The notes under the pieces: model-generated
Database searches by the model: none
The model's input: only the letters and a program-made list of their open reading frames with translations
Told to the model about the DNA's origin: nothing
Shown: one piece after another, positions 46,561-56,625 of the stretch
How positions within the stretch are numbered: the stretch's first letter is position 1
Layout of the letters: every line of letters starts with the position of its first letter
Program-made: the position numbers and the translations under genes
Source: Patiria miniata
Taxonomy: Eukaryota > Echinodermata > Asteroidea > Valvatida > Asterinidae
DNA length: 64,000 nt
Direction: 5' to 3'
NCBI RefSeq assembly: GCF_015706575.1
Contig: NW_024037059.1
Coordinates: 32,808,129 to 32,872,128, forward strand

Positions 46561-46819
46561 ACTAGATCTGATTGACTGTCACTTGTTCACAAAATGACTG
46601 TCACTGTTCACGAAGAGCCACAGATGTAGATTTTTGAAGAAAAACATTTTCGAGATAATCGCAAGAGAAGTTCCTCTTATTTTTAAACTTCAAAAATGAC
46701 TACTTCGCAACACCTTTATGCAGTATAGGAAAACATTCACATGATTCTTTGAAAGGTAAACTTTTATGTAAACCCAGTAATTAGAATGAGCAGAGTTATC
46801 AATTAGCCAACATTAATTA

Positions 46820-47060
46820 GTAAAGATGTGTATCCCTTCGTGAAAACGGAAATCCAAGTTTCCTACATTTAGGCCCTTTCTGTTCAACGTTTTTTCCATA
46901 GGGAATGTTACGTGCATGCAGCTGAGAATGTAATAAAGATGTGTGGCCCTTTGTGAAAATGAAATTCTCAATTGACCTACTTTTACACCTTTCTGTTTAA
47001 TATGTTTTGTATGCATTCAAGGGCAGTTATGTTCGTGTCTCTTTGTGAAAACGCAAAATG
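46820..47060. repeat. Three diverged units with CCCTTTGTGAAAA motif
   Basis: The units near 46823 and 46936 share aaagatgtgt..ccctt.gtgaaaa and a later cctttctgttta phrase, a step of about 113 bases. A third, shorter one begins near 47030. It resembles the TTTTCACGAAGTGA array at 38 kb in its core. Confidence 0.55.
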
Positions 47061-47221
47061 CACTAATTGAGATGCCTACCCCTTGCATCATTAATGTAAT
47101 TAAGAAATTAATGATGTTTTGCTTAGAGGAGCATGTCAAAAAGGTTGGGTACTATGTTCTAAAGCGAAATATTGAAGAAGAAAAAACTCGAAATCAAAAA
47201 AATCCCAACCAAAAGTCACCA

Positions 47222-48930
47222 GGGTGTGGGCTGATTCTACCGGTACAAGCGAAACTTACCCGTAGAGGATTACTACATAATGGGCACTAGCCATTTGCTA
47301 AGATTTATTACCCACAGTACCTTGCGGCCCGTCTGCCATACTTCCTCTTTTCTCGAGCGTAAGGTGCATAAGTGAACGCGTACATGAGAGTGGGGAGGGG
47401 GTGGGCACTCTAGGGTAAGTATTTGCTAGTAGAATCGGCCCACAACTTGGCAGGGGGGGGGGGGGGGTATTCCACTGCGCTCTACTTACCCGTAGAGTAT
47501 TATTACATATATATGCAGAGTAGCACCGTTTTAGGTAGGTGGGTTCGCGGACGACACAAGAGTGTACGAATGTGGAAGGTGGGCCGCATGGAAGCGTGAG
47601 CACAAAGCCAACAAGATTAAACCCACTAAAGTAAACCAGAGGAATCGGCTATTACTATAATCAGGTAAGCCATCACTGGTCAGTACTGTGGGGTGCCAGC
47701 AAAGGAGGAAAATGATCCAGTTGCGGGGCAGTAAGGAGGACTGCACACGATTCTGCCATCAGCTTGCAGCACATCCCTAACATAACAGGAGGTGAAGGTG
47801 TTGGAGGATTTCCAACATGCCGCTTGCATGATATCTGCAAGGAGCACTCCTTTGATAAAGGGCCCAAGACGTTGCCACGCTGCAAATTTTGTGAGCTTGT
47901 ACTCTGTCCAGGATAGGCCAGTCTGATGATGGGAGTCGTATGGCCACGGATTGGTGCAGTCCGATGTAGGTACATAGTACCACTTGAGGGTCCAGACAGG
48001 ACACCAGAGCTTGTCCTCTCGGACGGAGAACAACTTTAAGTCAGTATCGAAGAAGTCAGTCAGGAAGAACGTAACTGACTGGTTCTTGGTGAGGAAAGAG
48101 CGATGGGGGATCAGGCGGACCCTGCCAGGCTCCCAATGTCAAATGTCCTTGACCTATGGTCAGGACGTGGAGTTCACTCATGCAGCGCGCGGTGGCTGCC
48201 GTCAAGAGAAAATCTGTTTTGAGGGAGGCGATGGGCTGCGATGGCGGCAGCTTCTTGAGAAGGAATGTAAGGAATGGTAGACAAGGCGTGGAAACCAAGG
48301 CTGTCGGAGCCAAAATGAGGTAATCAGGAGGACCCTGCAGGGATCCTGCTCGATCTTCCCAAGTACTCAGGTTAGTAGGGAGATCGAGGAACAAGCGTAG
48401 GCAAATAAGTTGGTCCACGCCCTTTGGTCTGGGGATCTGGAATAGTACACAAAGAGCTGGCAGTTGAGTAATATTGCGAACAGGTCGATATGCGGACGGT
48501 TAAATTGTGATCAGATCGTCTGCATGACCAAGGTTCGGAGGGTTCATTCCATGGGGCGAATCCAGTCCCGGGAGAGTGCATCGGCTGCGGTGTTTTCCGT
48601 GCCTGCCAGATGGATCTCTCTGAGACAGATGGCATGCTGGCGACACCGATGCCGTAAATGCCACATTGTGTTAGACAACAGTCACCGCAGGAGACAACAG
48701 ATTGACCCTGCACCATGCTGTAAAAGCAGTGAAGGGTGATAAGACTGCTGTCATTTTGATAAAGTTGATGTGGAGGGTGGCCTTTGCTAAAGTGCAGAGC
48801 CCCGCCATTTGGTAAGATTCCATCTCCGCACCCCAACCCACCAGAGACGTATCTGTCGTGATCGGAAAGACCCTCACTGAGTTAGTCCGGTTGGATTCGC
48901 CACTGGGATGTGGCCAGGTATTCTGTGAAC
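47222..48930 (-). mobile_element. Old DIRS fragment: left end, tyrosine recombinase and RNase H parts
   Basis: 47222-47520 holds the terminal repeat and an internal complementary region (gtgtgggctgattctac versus gtagaatcggcccaca, followed by a G-run and a second end-like segment). The minus strand then reads recombinase-like segments (47680-48420) and RNase H-like segments (48370-48930: VRVFPITTDTSLVGWGAEME). It is clearly broken, with many changes and deletions, and much older than the copy at 55-61 kb. Its right side ends at or near the start of the duplicated block. Confidence 0.78.
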
Positions 48931-49409
48931 ACGATATCATCTCAGTGTTTACATTTAAGCCATAAGATGTCTAATTTACATCACAATGACAGCTCTGGTC
49001 CGGTACGGAGTTGTTGCTGGACATATCAACAAATCAGTAATTGAAAGTATCTGGCTTCTCTGGCATGTCTGGTTGGCTGAAACGGTGTTTAATGTTTTTC
49101 CTGGCCTTGCAAGGCCTAAGACATTTTATTACAAGCACAAACAGCAGGAAATGTTGCCGTTTATTTCCGAAGTCTATAAGCGACGACACTGAGCCCAACA
49201 CATCGATCACATACATGTACATTGTACATGTACGTGTACAGTACGCTCAACAAATCTCAACAATAGAGGGCGCTGTTCACTTGGTCGCCAGCGACAGCAT
49301 TTTAAATTAATTCCCAGCTGAGGACTGCTTACAAAGTTGATTTTTTTAGCACAACGATGCATTGCGCGAATTTTCTGCTTGATTATATTTGTACCCAAAT
49401 TATCAGTTT
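48893..49409. repeat. Right copy of the 49-kb-spaced direct duplication
   Basis: Near-identical to 1-516. It starts inside the edge of the DIRS relic. The block contains an acatgtac-rich palindromic patch (49213-49233). No coding function was recognised. Confidence 0.9.
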
Positions 49410-50160
49410 ACCAATTTATGAAGAAAATATAAATGCATTAGCGAACATAATCTGAGTGTCTTTTGCTGTTTTGGGATACTTCTACATAATTTACCATAAG
49501 TAGTCCCCGCTAATTTCTGCACTTTATGAAATACTTTTCATAACAAATGTTGTATTAGCTGAAAGGGTATTAAACAAGCTACAAGATGATGCACAGTTTT
49601 CTATCTGAAGATATAATTTTGGTGTAGAAAAACAGTTTTTTATTGTTGCACTAATGTGCCTACTGTAATAAGTCTAACCCTCTTAGTTTTGTGTAGTTAT
49701 GTACTTGAGTGACATATCCGGTAAATATGTTGGAAAAAATATTTTTATCTACTATAAATTAAGTCATTAGATAAACTAGGTTAGAGCATAATATTAGGAG
49801 AATTTTGTTTTTGAAATGTCTGGGTCTTAAACCACTGTGTAGGGGGCGCTCGTGAACTCCAGGCAGTAGCCGAGTGCGACGATGTTGAGTACCCACCGGG
49901 CTGAAGTGATTTGGTCCCAGTACCCGTTCGAAATGGGTCAAACGGGTTCTCACATCAGGCGCAGATCCGGGTGGGAATTTCATTAAAAACTAGAGGTCTA
50001 TGTCTGTTTGAAAACAGAACATTATTATTTTTGTATGACTTTATGCTTTTTTGGCAATGTGAAGTCATGTAAATTATATTGTTTGTTCAAAGTTCATAAA
50101 AAGTTATATTGAGCTAGTATAGCCAACAGATATACAATAAAAAAAAATTAGTTGATGGCG
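49410..50160. other. No gene seen
   Basis: AT-rich sequence. 49840-49985 is slightly GC-rich, without a supported frame. Confidence 0.4.
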
Positions 50161-51156
50161 TCATGTTGACTTTACCTCGGATTTTGCATATGATGACGTC
50201 ACGTGCCCTGCGATGACGTCATCTTGATAACACTTGTTAATGCATATTTTTGCATTGTGGTTTGTACTAAGCTTGAAGTCAATCCAAGTGTTAAATTTTG
50301 GAAGCGGTGTCATATGAAAATCAGACTCGTATGACAATCGGACTCTTTTTCCCTATTATTGGTTAAACCCTCTCACGTTACCGGTCCCTCTCCTAATTAT
50401 CTATGCTGAGCATGCGCAAAACCACCAATGAGTTCATATTTCATAAAACCTAAATTCATGCTACAGCGGAATGCAAATTTTAAATATTACAAAAATCATA
50501 AAAAATTAACCAATGACGTCATGGTGACGTCGATTAGGACTACATACCAGTATGATTAGCTATTCACCAAGTTTCATGACAATCGGGCTTTCCCTTATAT
50601 GTATTTTTGAAAATCGCATTTTTGATGACGTCACGATGACGTCACACATTTTTCAAAATTGTGTGCATATACCTATTACCTAACAAACACAAAGCAAAAA
50701 GAATTTTGAATTTTGCATGCTGTGTTCAAGAGATATGGCTTAAAGGTCCAAAAATTCAAAAAATCAAATCAAATCACACGATGACGTCATCATGACGTCA
50801 TTTCAATTTTTACCTATAACACATCCCGGTCTACCTACATACCGAGTTTCAACCAAATCAGACTTACAGTTCTGTAGATACAGGACATTAAAATATGCAC
50901 ATTTCAGATGACGTCACGTGACCCATGATGACATCACCATGACGTCACTCTTCGGGACACAACTTTGCTATATAGGGACAATGCCTGTGGTAACTTTGAA
51001 TGTGTGACAAAGATAAATGGCAAAAGTGCCGGACAGAAAATTGTACACAAAGTCTATGGGGATTTTGTGTGGAAGAAGAAGAAGAAGAAGAAGAAGAACA
51101 ATAAAGAAAAAAATCAGAACAAAAACAAAGGCTTTTTCGCAAATTTGCGAAAAAGC
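50160..51156 (+). repeat. TGACGTCA-rich repeat ending in GAA microsatellite and hairpin
   Basis: About nine full TGACGTCA palindromes lie between 50193 and 50950. A block at 50820-50905 matches the reverse complement of 31905-31985. Near the right end are a (GAA)n run (51070-51098) and a perfect 26-base palindrome GCTTTTTCGCAAA/TTTGCGAAAAAGC at 51131-51156. The structure (body, microsatellite, terminal hairpin) parallels the copy at 31.7-32.5 kb. Confidence 0.75.
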
Positions 51157-51293
51157 TAATAATGCGAAACACCCCCCCCCCCCCACTCTGACACCCAAAA
51201 CAATTCTACTGGTAATAATGTCTGCCTGTGTACAAAATATGGAATACGTACAGAGCCAGCTTGGTTAGGGAGTTTTGATACACTATTCTCTAA

Positions 51294-52283
51294 TATCTAT
51301 ATATAGAGAGAAGTTTACTCGCCCCCGAGACGATGTTTGCTCCTGAAAGGATCCGAGACCGCGGGCTCACGCGGCGCCAAAATCGCTCCACGTCCGTGGA
51401 AAATTGCGGAGGGTGTCTTCCGCCGGGTCGGACACTTCGGGTCGTCCTAATTTTCCCGTACGGACCGGCGATCCGTTTCGTCGATTTTTCGTGACTGCGT
51501 TTTGCGCAGGAATTTGCCGTCGTGTGCGCTTTCACGTTGACTGCCTGGCCACCCCCTGTGCTGGCTTTTCTGCGAGTCTAGACTGTGCGAGGTCAGTGAG
51601 GTCAACGTAGGGGTTTCGTTTACGTGTTCTACTCAGCCGTTCTGCAAAAGTGTTCACCAAATGGTAGTATGGGGTGACCTTGGCAAAATATTTTTTCTCC
51701 ATGGTGCGTGGCCACCAAGTGTCCCTATAGTTTCCTGTGCTTTGCTTGCTGCCCCTGCGCCGAGTGCAACGAATACTCAGAAGGACTACACATTAGTATG
51801 CCTTGCGCGGTCTGACCAATCGAAAGTCTACACTGCATAGTATTTCCGGGCTATGCAAAACTGTCGATGGCAACGCGTACTGCAGCCTGCTCCACACCCT
51901 GCAAACGAGGTTGGGTCTACGGTGCTCGCTATTTGAAGTGCAAGCATGTGACGTCGCGTGATAGAGTGCTGTTGCTTCCATAATGTGTTTACAGCTAGCT
52001 CCATGCTTCCACCACCAAGGCTGAGCGTTGTGAGTTCGCTGCCCGCCACGTATAATTCAGTGTCGCGTTATAATTTCGGGGGCCTGTTTGGGGTCAACGA
52101 AGGATCGATGCATTGCTTCAAATATCGCGATCTTAAACGAAGTCACAAAAAAATCGACGAAAAAGTGTCCGACCCGGCGGAAGACACCCACATTTTTCCA
52201 CGGACGTGAAGCCGCGGTCTCGGATCCTTTCAGAAGCAAACATTTCTCGGAGGCCGAGTAAAACTTGCTCTTATATATAGATG
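51294..52283. mobile_element. 1-kb DNA element with long inverted termini
   Basis: The right arm (52128-52283) and left arm (51294 to about 51540) are inverted copies over about 150 bases. They share ATCTATATATA, CTGAAAGGATCCGAGACCGC, CCGCCGGGTCGGACACTT and TCGTCGATTTTT; the left arm has extra insertions. The centre (51600-52080) is unique with no transposase. Target duplication was not clear. Confidence 0.75.
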
Positions 52284-53129
52284 GTTGAACCAACTTGAAT
52301 AAAAGTTGAATCGCAGACGGTCTCGCAAATTGTAAGAAGTTCAAGTTTACGTTTGTTGAAGAGTCCAATACTGAAACTTAATTATGACCTTCCTCCATGA
52401 TTCAGACCGTTTGTAATTTTTTGGTAACACTCAACATTTTCATTTTAAATGACACCTTCACGTTTTATTGCATTATGATTTATTGTCAAACTGTACAACC
52501 AGCCTTTGCCTGTGTACTACAGTAACCTTTTCACTACGTTTTCCAAATGCGACTGCCTTACAAAAAGCCAATTTAACAGACCAACGGCAACATTTACAGA
52601 CAGTTGCCATGGTACATAATTATCATGTGCGTAAATCGACGGGGGACAGGGGGAACCCCCCCCCCCCCACACACACACACACACACACACACATTTTGAG
52701 GGGGGACATTGTTTGGTCTCCCCCCACCCCTCCACACTTTTTCTTCCCCGAATAAAAGTATTGTAGCCTACAATAATGATTCTATTGCTCAGAATACATG
52801 TAGCTGATTCAATTACTCAAAACTCAAAACTTTCACAGATGATATTTTGCTCAAATTGGTTTTAGTGATCAGAAATTGCCTCAGATCACACCACAGAAAT
52901 TGCTATTCTTTAACTGCATGTCTCCCCAACTATATCCCCCATTTACAAAGAAAAATGTACATTTAACTCCCCACATTTTCATCCCCAACACTACGCCCTA
53001 CCCGATCTATGATCGGGTAAACCAGCTTGTAGTGTTAATAATCGTCGGATTGGAACATCGCCCCCATTAAAAGTATGGTAGGAGGGCCCCATTGATTTTG
53101 CGGAGCCAAGTGTCTGGAAAAAAACCTGT
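52284..53129. other. No gene seen; low-complexity runs
   Basis: A C-run followed by (CA)n lies at 52656-52693. The remainder is AT-rich, with cccc/gggg patches. Nothing was recognised beyond a MITE-like end at 53182. Confidence 0.4.
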
Positions 53130-53561
53130 CTACATTTTAGCATTGATTTGCAGATGAACCCCCCACCCTGCACAAATTCCTGGATCCGCCCCTGCCCCGG
53201 TCCCGTTGGGGGGGGGGCGATGTCTGCAGACATATTCACTTCCGCCAGCGGACCCGTGGCCGAAGAGTGGCGGTAGAGGCTGAAGGACAGAAGGTGGCCC
53301 GTGGATTTGCAGGGTGTCGAGCGGTGGAATGAAAACCACTGCTTGACGGCTGTGGACAACGGGGAAGACAGTTTTGGACAAACCGTGGTTAAAGTAATCT
53401 TCTCCGTAGAAGTCTAAAAAGGCCGGCAAAGAGGTCTCGCTGGTAAAGCAGAGGATGACAATTTCAGCACGGGGAAAAACCCGTATCAAATGATGGGTAA
53501 AAACCGGACGGCAACTGGAGTAGTCGGGACATCCGGAACGATAGTGTGGCGGCTGGTACAA
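53130..53561 (-). other. 143-codon open frame of unknown origin
   Basis: The minus strand is open for 143 codons, with VFTHHLIRVFPRAEIVILCF and ETSLPAFLDFYGEDYF as the most protein-like parts. This stretch lies in more GC-rich DNA than its neighbours. It ends in sequence that includes a hAT-MITE-type end (53182-53197). It could be a relic of a transposon protein or a chance frame. I do not recognise a family. Confidence 0.25.
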
Positions 53562-53584
53562 TCTTGGAGCGGCCAGAAGACTAC

Positions 53585-54705
53585 TTTGGGATTTGCTAGC
53601 AGCAAAATATCACCCTATTAAACTGTTGAAGGTGAAAGTATAGAATAACTGGTGGAGCATAAGGTATTTGCTAACAGCGAAATATCACACTGACAGTAAG
53701 TAAGTTGTGTCGTCAGAGTTAACAACTTGCGGTCAAATATGTGAAGTCTTGGACGTTGGTCAATACACCGCTGTGAGATAACGAAACTGCCGGTAAAAAA
53801 TAACGGTGTTCGTTTTTAAGGCAAAAGCACCAAAGAATCGGTGCAGCATGAGGGATTTGCTAACATTGAAATATCACGCAGAATGGTCAGTAAGTTGTGC
53901 TGTAGCAGTTAACAACTTTCCGTCAATGGGAAGTCTCACGTATTGACAAATATACCACTATGAGGAAACAAAACTTCTGGAAAACTAACGGAGTTTGTTT
54001 TGAAGGTGATTTGCTAAGTAGCGAAATATCATGCTGATGGGTCGGTAACTTAGTAGTGTAGGTAAGGGGTGAGCGGCTTGCAACTAGAGCGACGTGCGCC
54101 CCATGCAATGTCTCAGTTGTTCGGCACAGCAACACAGCTGTGAGACAACGAAAGCTGCCAGTTAAATAATAGCAAATCGCCGGTTATACATGTATACAGT
54201 CGACTCTCGTTAGTACAAACTCTGTTAATACAAAATTCTGGTTATAACAAATATAAAGCCTTGGTCCCGACTGTGCATTTATGTGCACAATGAATGGGAC
54301 TGATGTTCCTCTTAATACAAAATTCTGATATAACAAACAATTTGGCTAGGTCCGAACGAGTTTGTTATAACGAGACTCGACTGTAGTGGCATTTATGTTG
54401 AAGGCAAAAGAATTGAGCATTCAGTGCAGCGTGAGGGATTTGCGAATAGCGAAATATCATGCTGACTGGACGGTAACTGGTAGCGTAGGTAAAGGGTGAC
54501 TGGCTTGCAACTCGTGCGACACTCACCCTGTGTAAAGTCTCACTCATTCAGTACAGCAACACTGCTGTGAGACAACGAAAACTGCCAGTTAAATAACAGG
54601 GTATCGCCGGGTAAATAACGACATTTGTTTTGAAGACGAAGACACCAAATATTCGGTGTGGCACGAGGGATTGGCGGAAGTAGCGAATATATCATGCTGC
54701 TGGGT
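53585..54705. repeat. Diverged tandem repeat with GATTTGCTAACAGCGAAATATCA motif units
   Basis: Units starting with a form of gatttgctaacagcgaaata occur near 53588, 53664, 53849, 54008, 54438 and 54670. After each, aacgaaa.ctgccagtta, ggtaac and gtgcagc phrases recur in order. Steps range from 76 to 232 bases once the inserted MITE at 54197-54383 is removed. Minus-strand frames of two units give related peptides around SETLHRVSVARVASQSPFTY, which I attribute to the repeat. Confidence 0.75.
54195..54385. mobile_element. pogo/Tigger-like palindromic MITE with TA duplication
   Basis: The element spans 54197-54383 with termini CAGTCGACTCTCGTTA and TAACGAGACTCGACTG, between TA dinucleotides. An internal phrase taatacaaaattctg occurs twice. 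The terminus style and TA target fit Tc1/mariner-pogo elements. It interrupts one unit of the tandem repeat, so it is younger than that array. Confidence 0.85.
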
Positions 54706-54846
54706 CGGTATCAACTGCATAGAATTTTGTGCATATTTTTGGCAGTTTTGATTCCTTTGATTGAAACAAATTCTATTTTTTTAAAGGTTTTTGATTTGAT
54801 AAGTACAAAACAATCAAGAGATCACATGTCCTCTTTGATGACTTAC

Positions 54847-54923
54847 CTCCAGAGATGCCGTTTTTTTTGACGAGTAGCAGCTTTTCCCATGCTTTCCTTA
54901 ATGCAGAAGTACAACTCACAACA
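54847..54923 (-). CDS. Probable host exon of the MADD-like gene
   Basis: A pyrimidine-rich acceptor (cttatcttggttttag) and a perfect donor GAG|GTAAGT bound a 77-base exon. One frame (one leading base) gives SCTSALRKAWEKLLLVKKNG and ends in phase 1, which fits the 40.2-kb exon. Another frame (phase 0 start) gives ELYFCIKESMGKAATRQKKR and ends in phase 2, which does not. Neither frame joins directly to the 61.9-kb exon, so intermediate exons are missing or one of the calls is wrong. Strand and position agree with the other exons. Confidence 0.45.
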
Positions 54924-55189
54924 CTAAAACCAAGATAAGAAAAACAGTAATAAGCATAGGAAAGTAATAAAAAGTGATAGAAAGTGAGGAAAAAGTGGGA
55001 TTTTTAATGTTGTGAATATGGAATTGAGACTTAGGAGGGTGTGTTTGTTGCCATTAACAGATAAAGTACAGGTCCACAATGACTCCCAAAGAATTACAAA
55101 TGAGTCAAATGAATAAAGGTGGAGAGACCATGGGTAAGTATGAGAACTCAAAAACGATCCCAAACCTCATAAACCCTCAATCTGCTGAA
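54924..55189. other. Probable intron, unique sequence before the DIRS insertion
   Basis: AT-rich sequence with the acceptor tract of the exon at its start. Nothing else was recognised. Confidence 0.4.
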
Positions 55190-55375
55190 TTCCCCCCCCC
55201 CCCCACAGTAGTGTGGTTGGGGTCTACGAGCGAATACTTACCTGTAGAGCGAATACTGCATATGCATTGTTCCCTATGCCGGTAGGCAATTTGCTAAGAG
55301 TTTTACACAATAGCGCCCTCACGTGTCCTACCAAAGACGCCCTGTGACATGCGCACTACGTTAGCGTCCTCTCTT
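55190..55375. repeat. DIRS left inverted terminal repeat
   Basis: It starts with a C-run and acagtagtgtggttgggg, continues with gtctacgagcgaatactta, and matches the reverse complement of 60990-61130 from about 55230 on. The right edge is approximate. Confidence 0.88.
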
Positions 55376-55439
55376 TCTCAAGCGTTACTTGCGTAAGCAC
55401 TCAAGGAATCGAGTATAGTGGGGAAGGAGGGAGGGGTGC

Positions 55440-55545
55440 TCTACAGGTAAGTATTCGCTCGTAGACCCCAACCACACTACTGTGGGGGGGGGGGGGGGAG
55501 TCTACATCACTCTACTTACCTGTAGAGTGAATACTACATATGCAT
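55440..55545. repeat. DIRS internal complementary region
   Basis: 55440-55495 is complementary to the left end of the element (55190-55245), and 55499-55545 is complementary to the right end (61105-61152). The two meet at a G-run. In DIRS-1 such a region joins complements of both ends and is thought to template the circular intermediate. Its position next to the 3' side of the element is canonical. Confidence 0.88.
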
Positions 55546-55668
55546 AGACTCGCACCGAGTAAGGCGGTGGGTATACGCGAATTACCGTATGTCTACAGGG
55601 GTGTAGGAAATGAGGCGTGTCCAAAGTATGTATATGTATATGTACATGTATATTTATATGCTCACCCG

Positions 55669-56625
55669 TTAGTGCTTCTGTGAGGCTCGACTGGCCGCCA
55701 GCAGCACTTCTCTTCCAGCCTTGCCATCTGCCTGGAGGACATCCTTCAGGTAGCATTCGGAGAACGTGTTAGGGTTCTTCCAGCAGGCTGCCTTGACGAT
55801 GTCACCTAGGGGGACAACCTTAAAAAAGGCCCACGAGATGGACACTCCCCTGACCTCATGCGCTCGAATGGGTCCCTGGGTCGCTGGCCAGCCGCCCGGT
55901 ACGGAACGGATAGCTGTCACGATCCAGCGAGTGATTGTATCACGGGACGCCGGCCCATGGGGCGGGGTCGTCGTGATGAACAATTTGTCGTGTCCCGTAC
56001 GAAGTGACTTCGTACGGTTGACATACCACTTAAGTGCTCGAACTGGGCACCAAAGTTTGTCGTTTGTCTCGTTTGAAAAAGACTTGATGTCCGGGACAAA
56101 GATGTCCGGGGGCGTAAAGGTCTCTGACTGGTTCTTTGCGAGAAAAACGGCCGTAGGGATCAGGCGGACACCCCCCAGTTCCCACCGGATGTGTCCTGTC
56201 TGCATCGATAACGAGTGTAGCTCGCTACGTCGTCGGGACGTAGCGACAGCCAATAGAAAAGCTACTTTGATGGAGAGTTGTAACAAAGTTGAGCAATTCA
56301 TTGGTTCAAAGGGAGCCTTCGCCAGTGTAGATAATACACTGAAGAGGTCCCAAGATGGGATTAATGTGCGTACTGGGGGACGAGTATTAAACATCCCCTT
56401 GATCAGTTGGCTAATTGCAGGGTTGCCGGAAACGGAGGAACCGTCCGAAAATCCCTGATGGATCGCGGCAACGGCCGATCGATAATTTTTGACCGTGGCC
56501 GTCGTGAGCCCACTGTTAAAAAGGTATAGGAGGAAATCCCCCACTTCCCCTACAGAAGTATTGGGGGGATGAATGGATTGCCGTCTACACCATTTAAAGA
56601 AATGGCGTAGTCGGCTATCGTACAC
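55669..56625 (-). CDS. DIRS tyrosine recombinase
   Basis: 318 codons are open. The N-terminal core-binding part (LRHFFKWCRRQSIHPPNTSV) is followed by the catalytic domain: the first Arg lies near SRRRSELHSLS, the HxxR box is HEVRGVSISWAF, and the Tyr is in TFSECYLKD. These are the R-H-R-Y residues that cut and rejoin DNA through a covalent phosphotyrosine. Its job in DIRS elements is to integrate the circular DNA copy. Its start overlaps the end of the RNase H region by about 75 bases, as is common in compact DIRS elements. Confidence 0.9.
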   Translation of the reverse strand: MYDSRLRHFFKWCRRQSIHPPNTSVGEVGDFLLYLFNSGLTTATVKNYRSAVAAIHQGFSDGSSVSGNPAISQLIKGMFNTRPPVRTLIPSWDLFSVLSTLAKAPFEPMNCSTLLQLSIKVAFLLAVATSRRRSELHSLSMQTGHIRWELGGVRLIPTAVFLAKNQSETFTPPDIFVPDIKSFSNETNDKLWCPVRALKWYVNRTKSLRTGHDKLFITTTPPHGPASRDTITRWIVTAIRSVPGGWPATQGPIRAHEVRGVSISWAFFKVVPLGDIVKAACWKNPNTFSECYLKDVLQADGKAGREVLLAASRASQKH

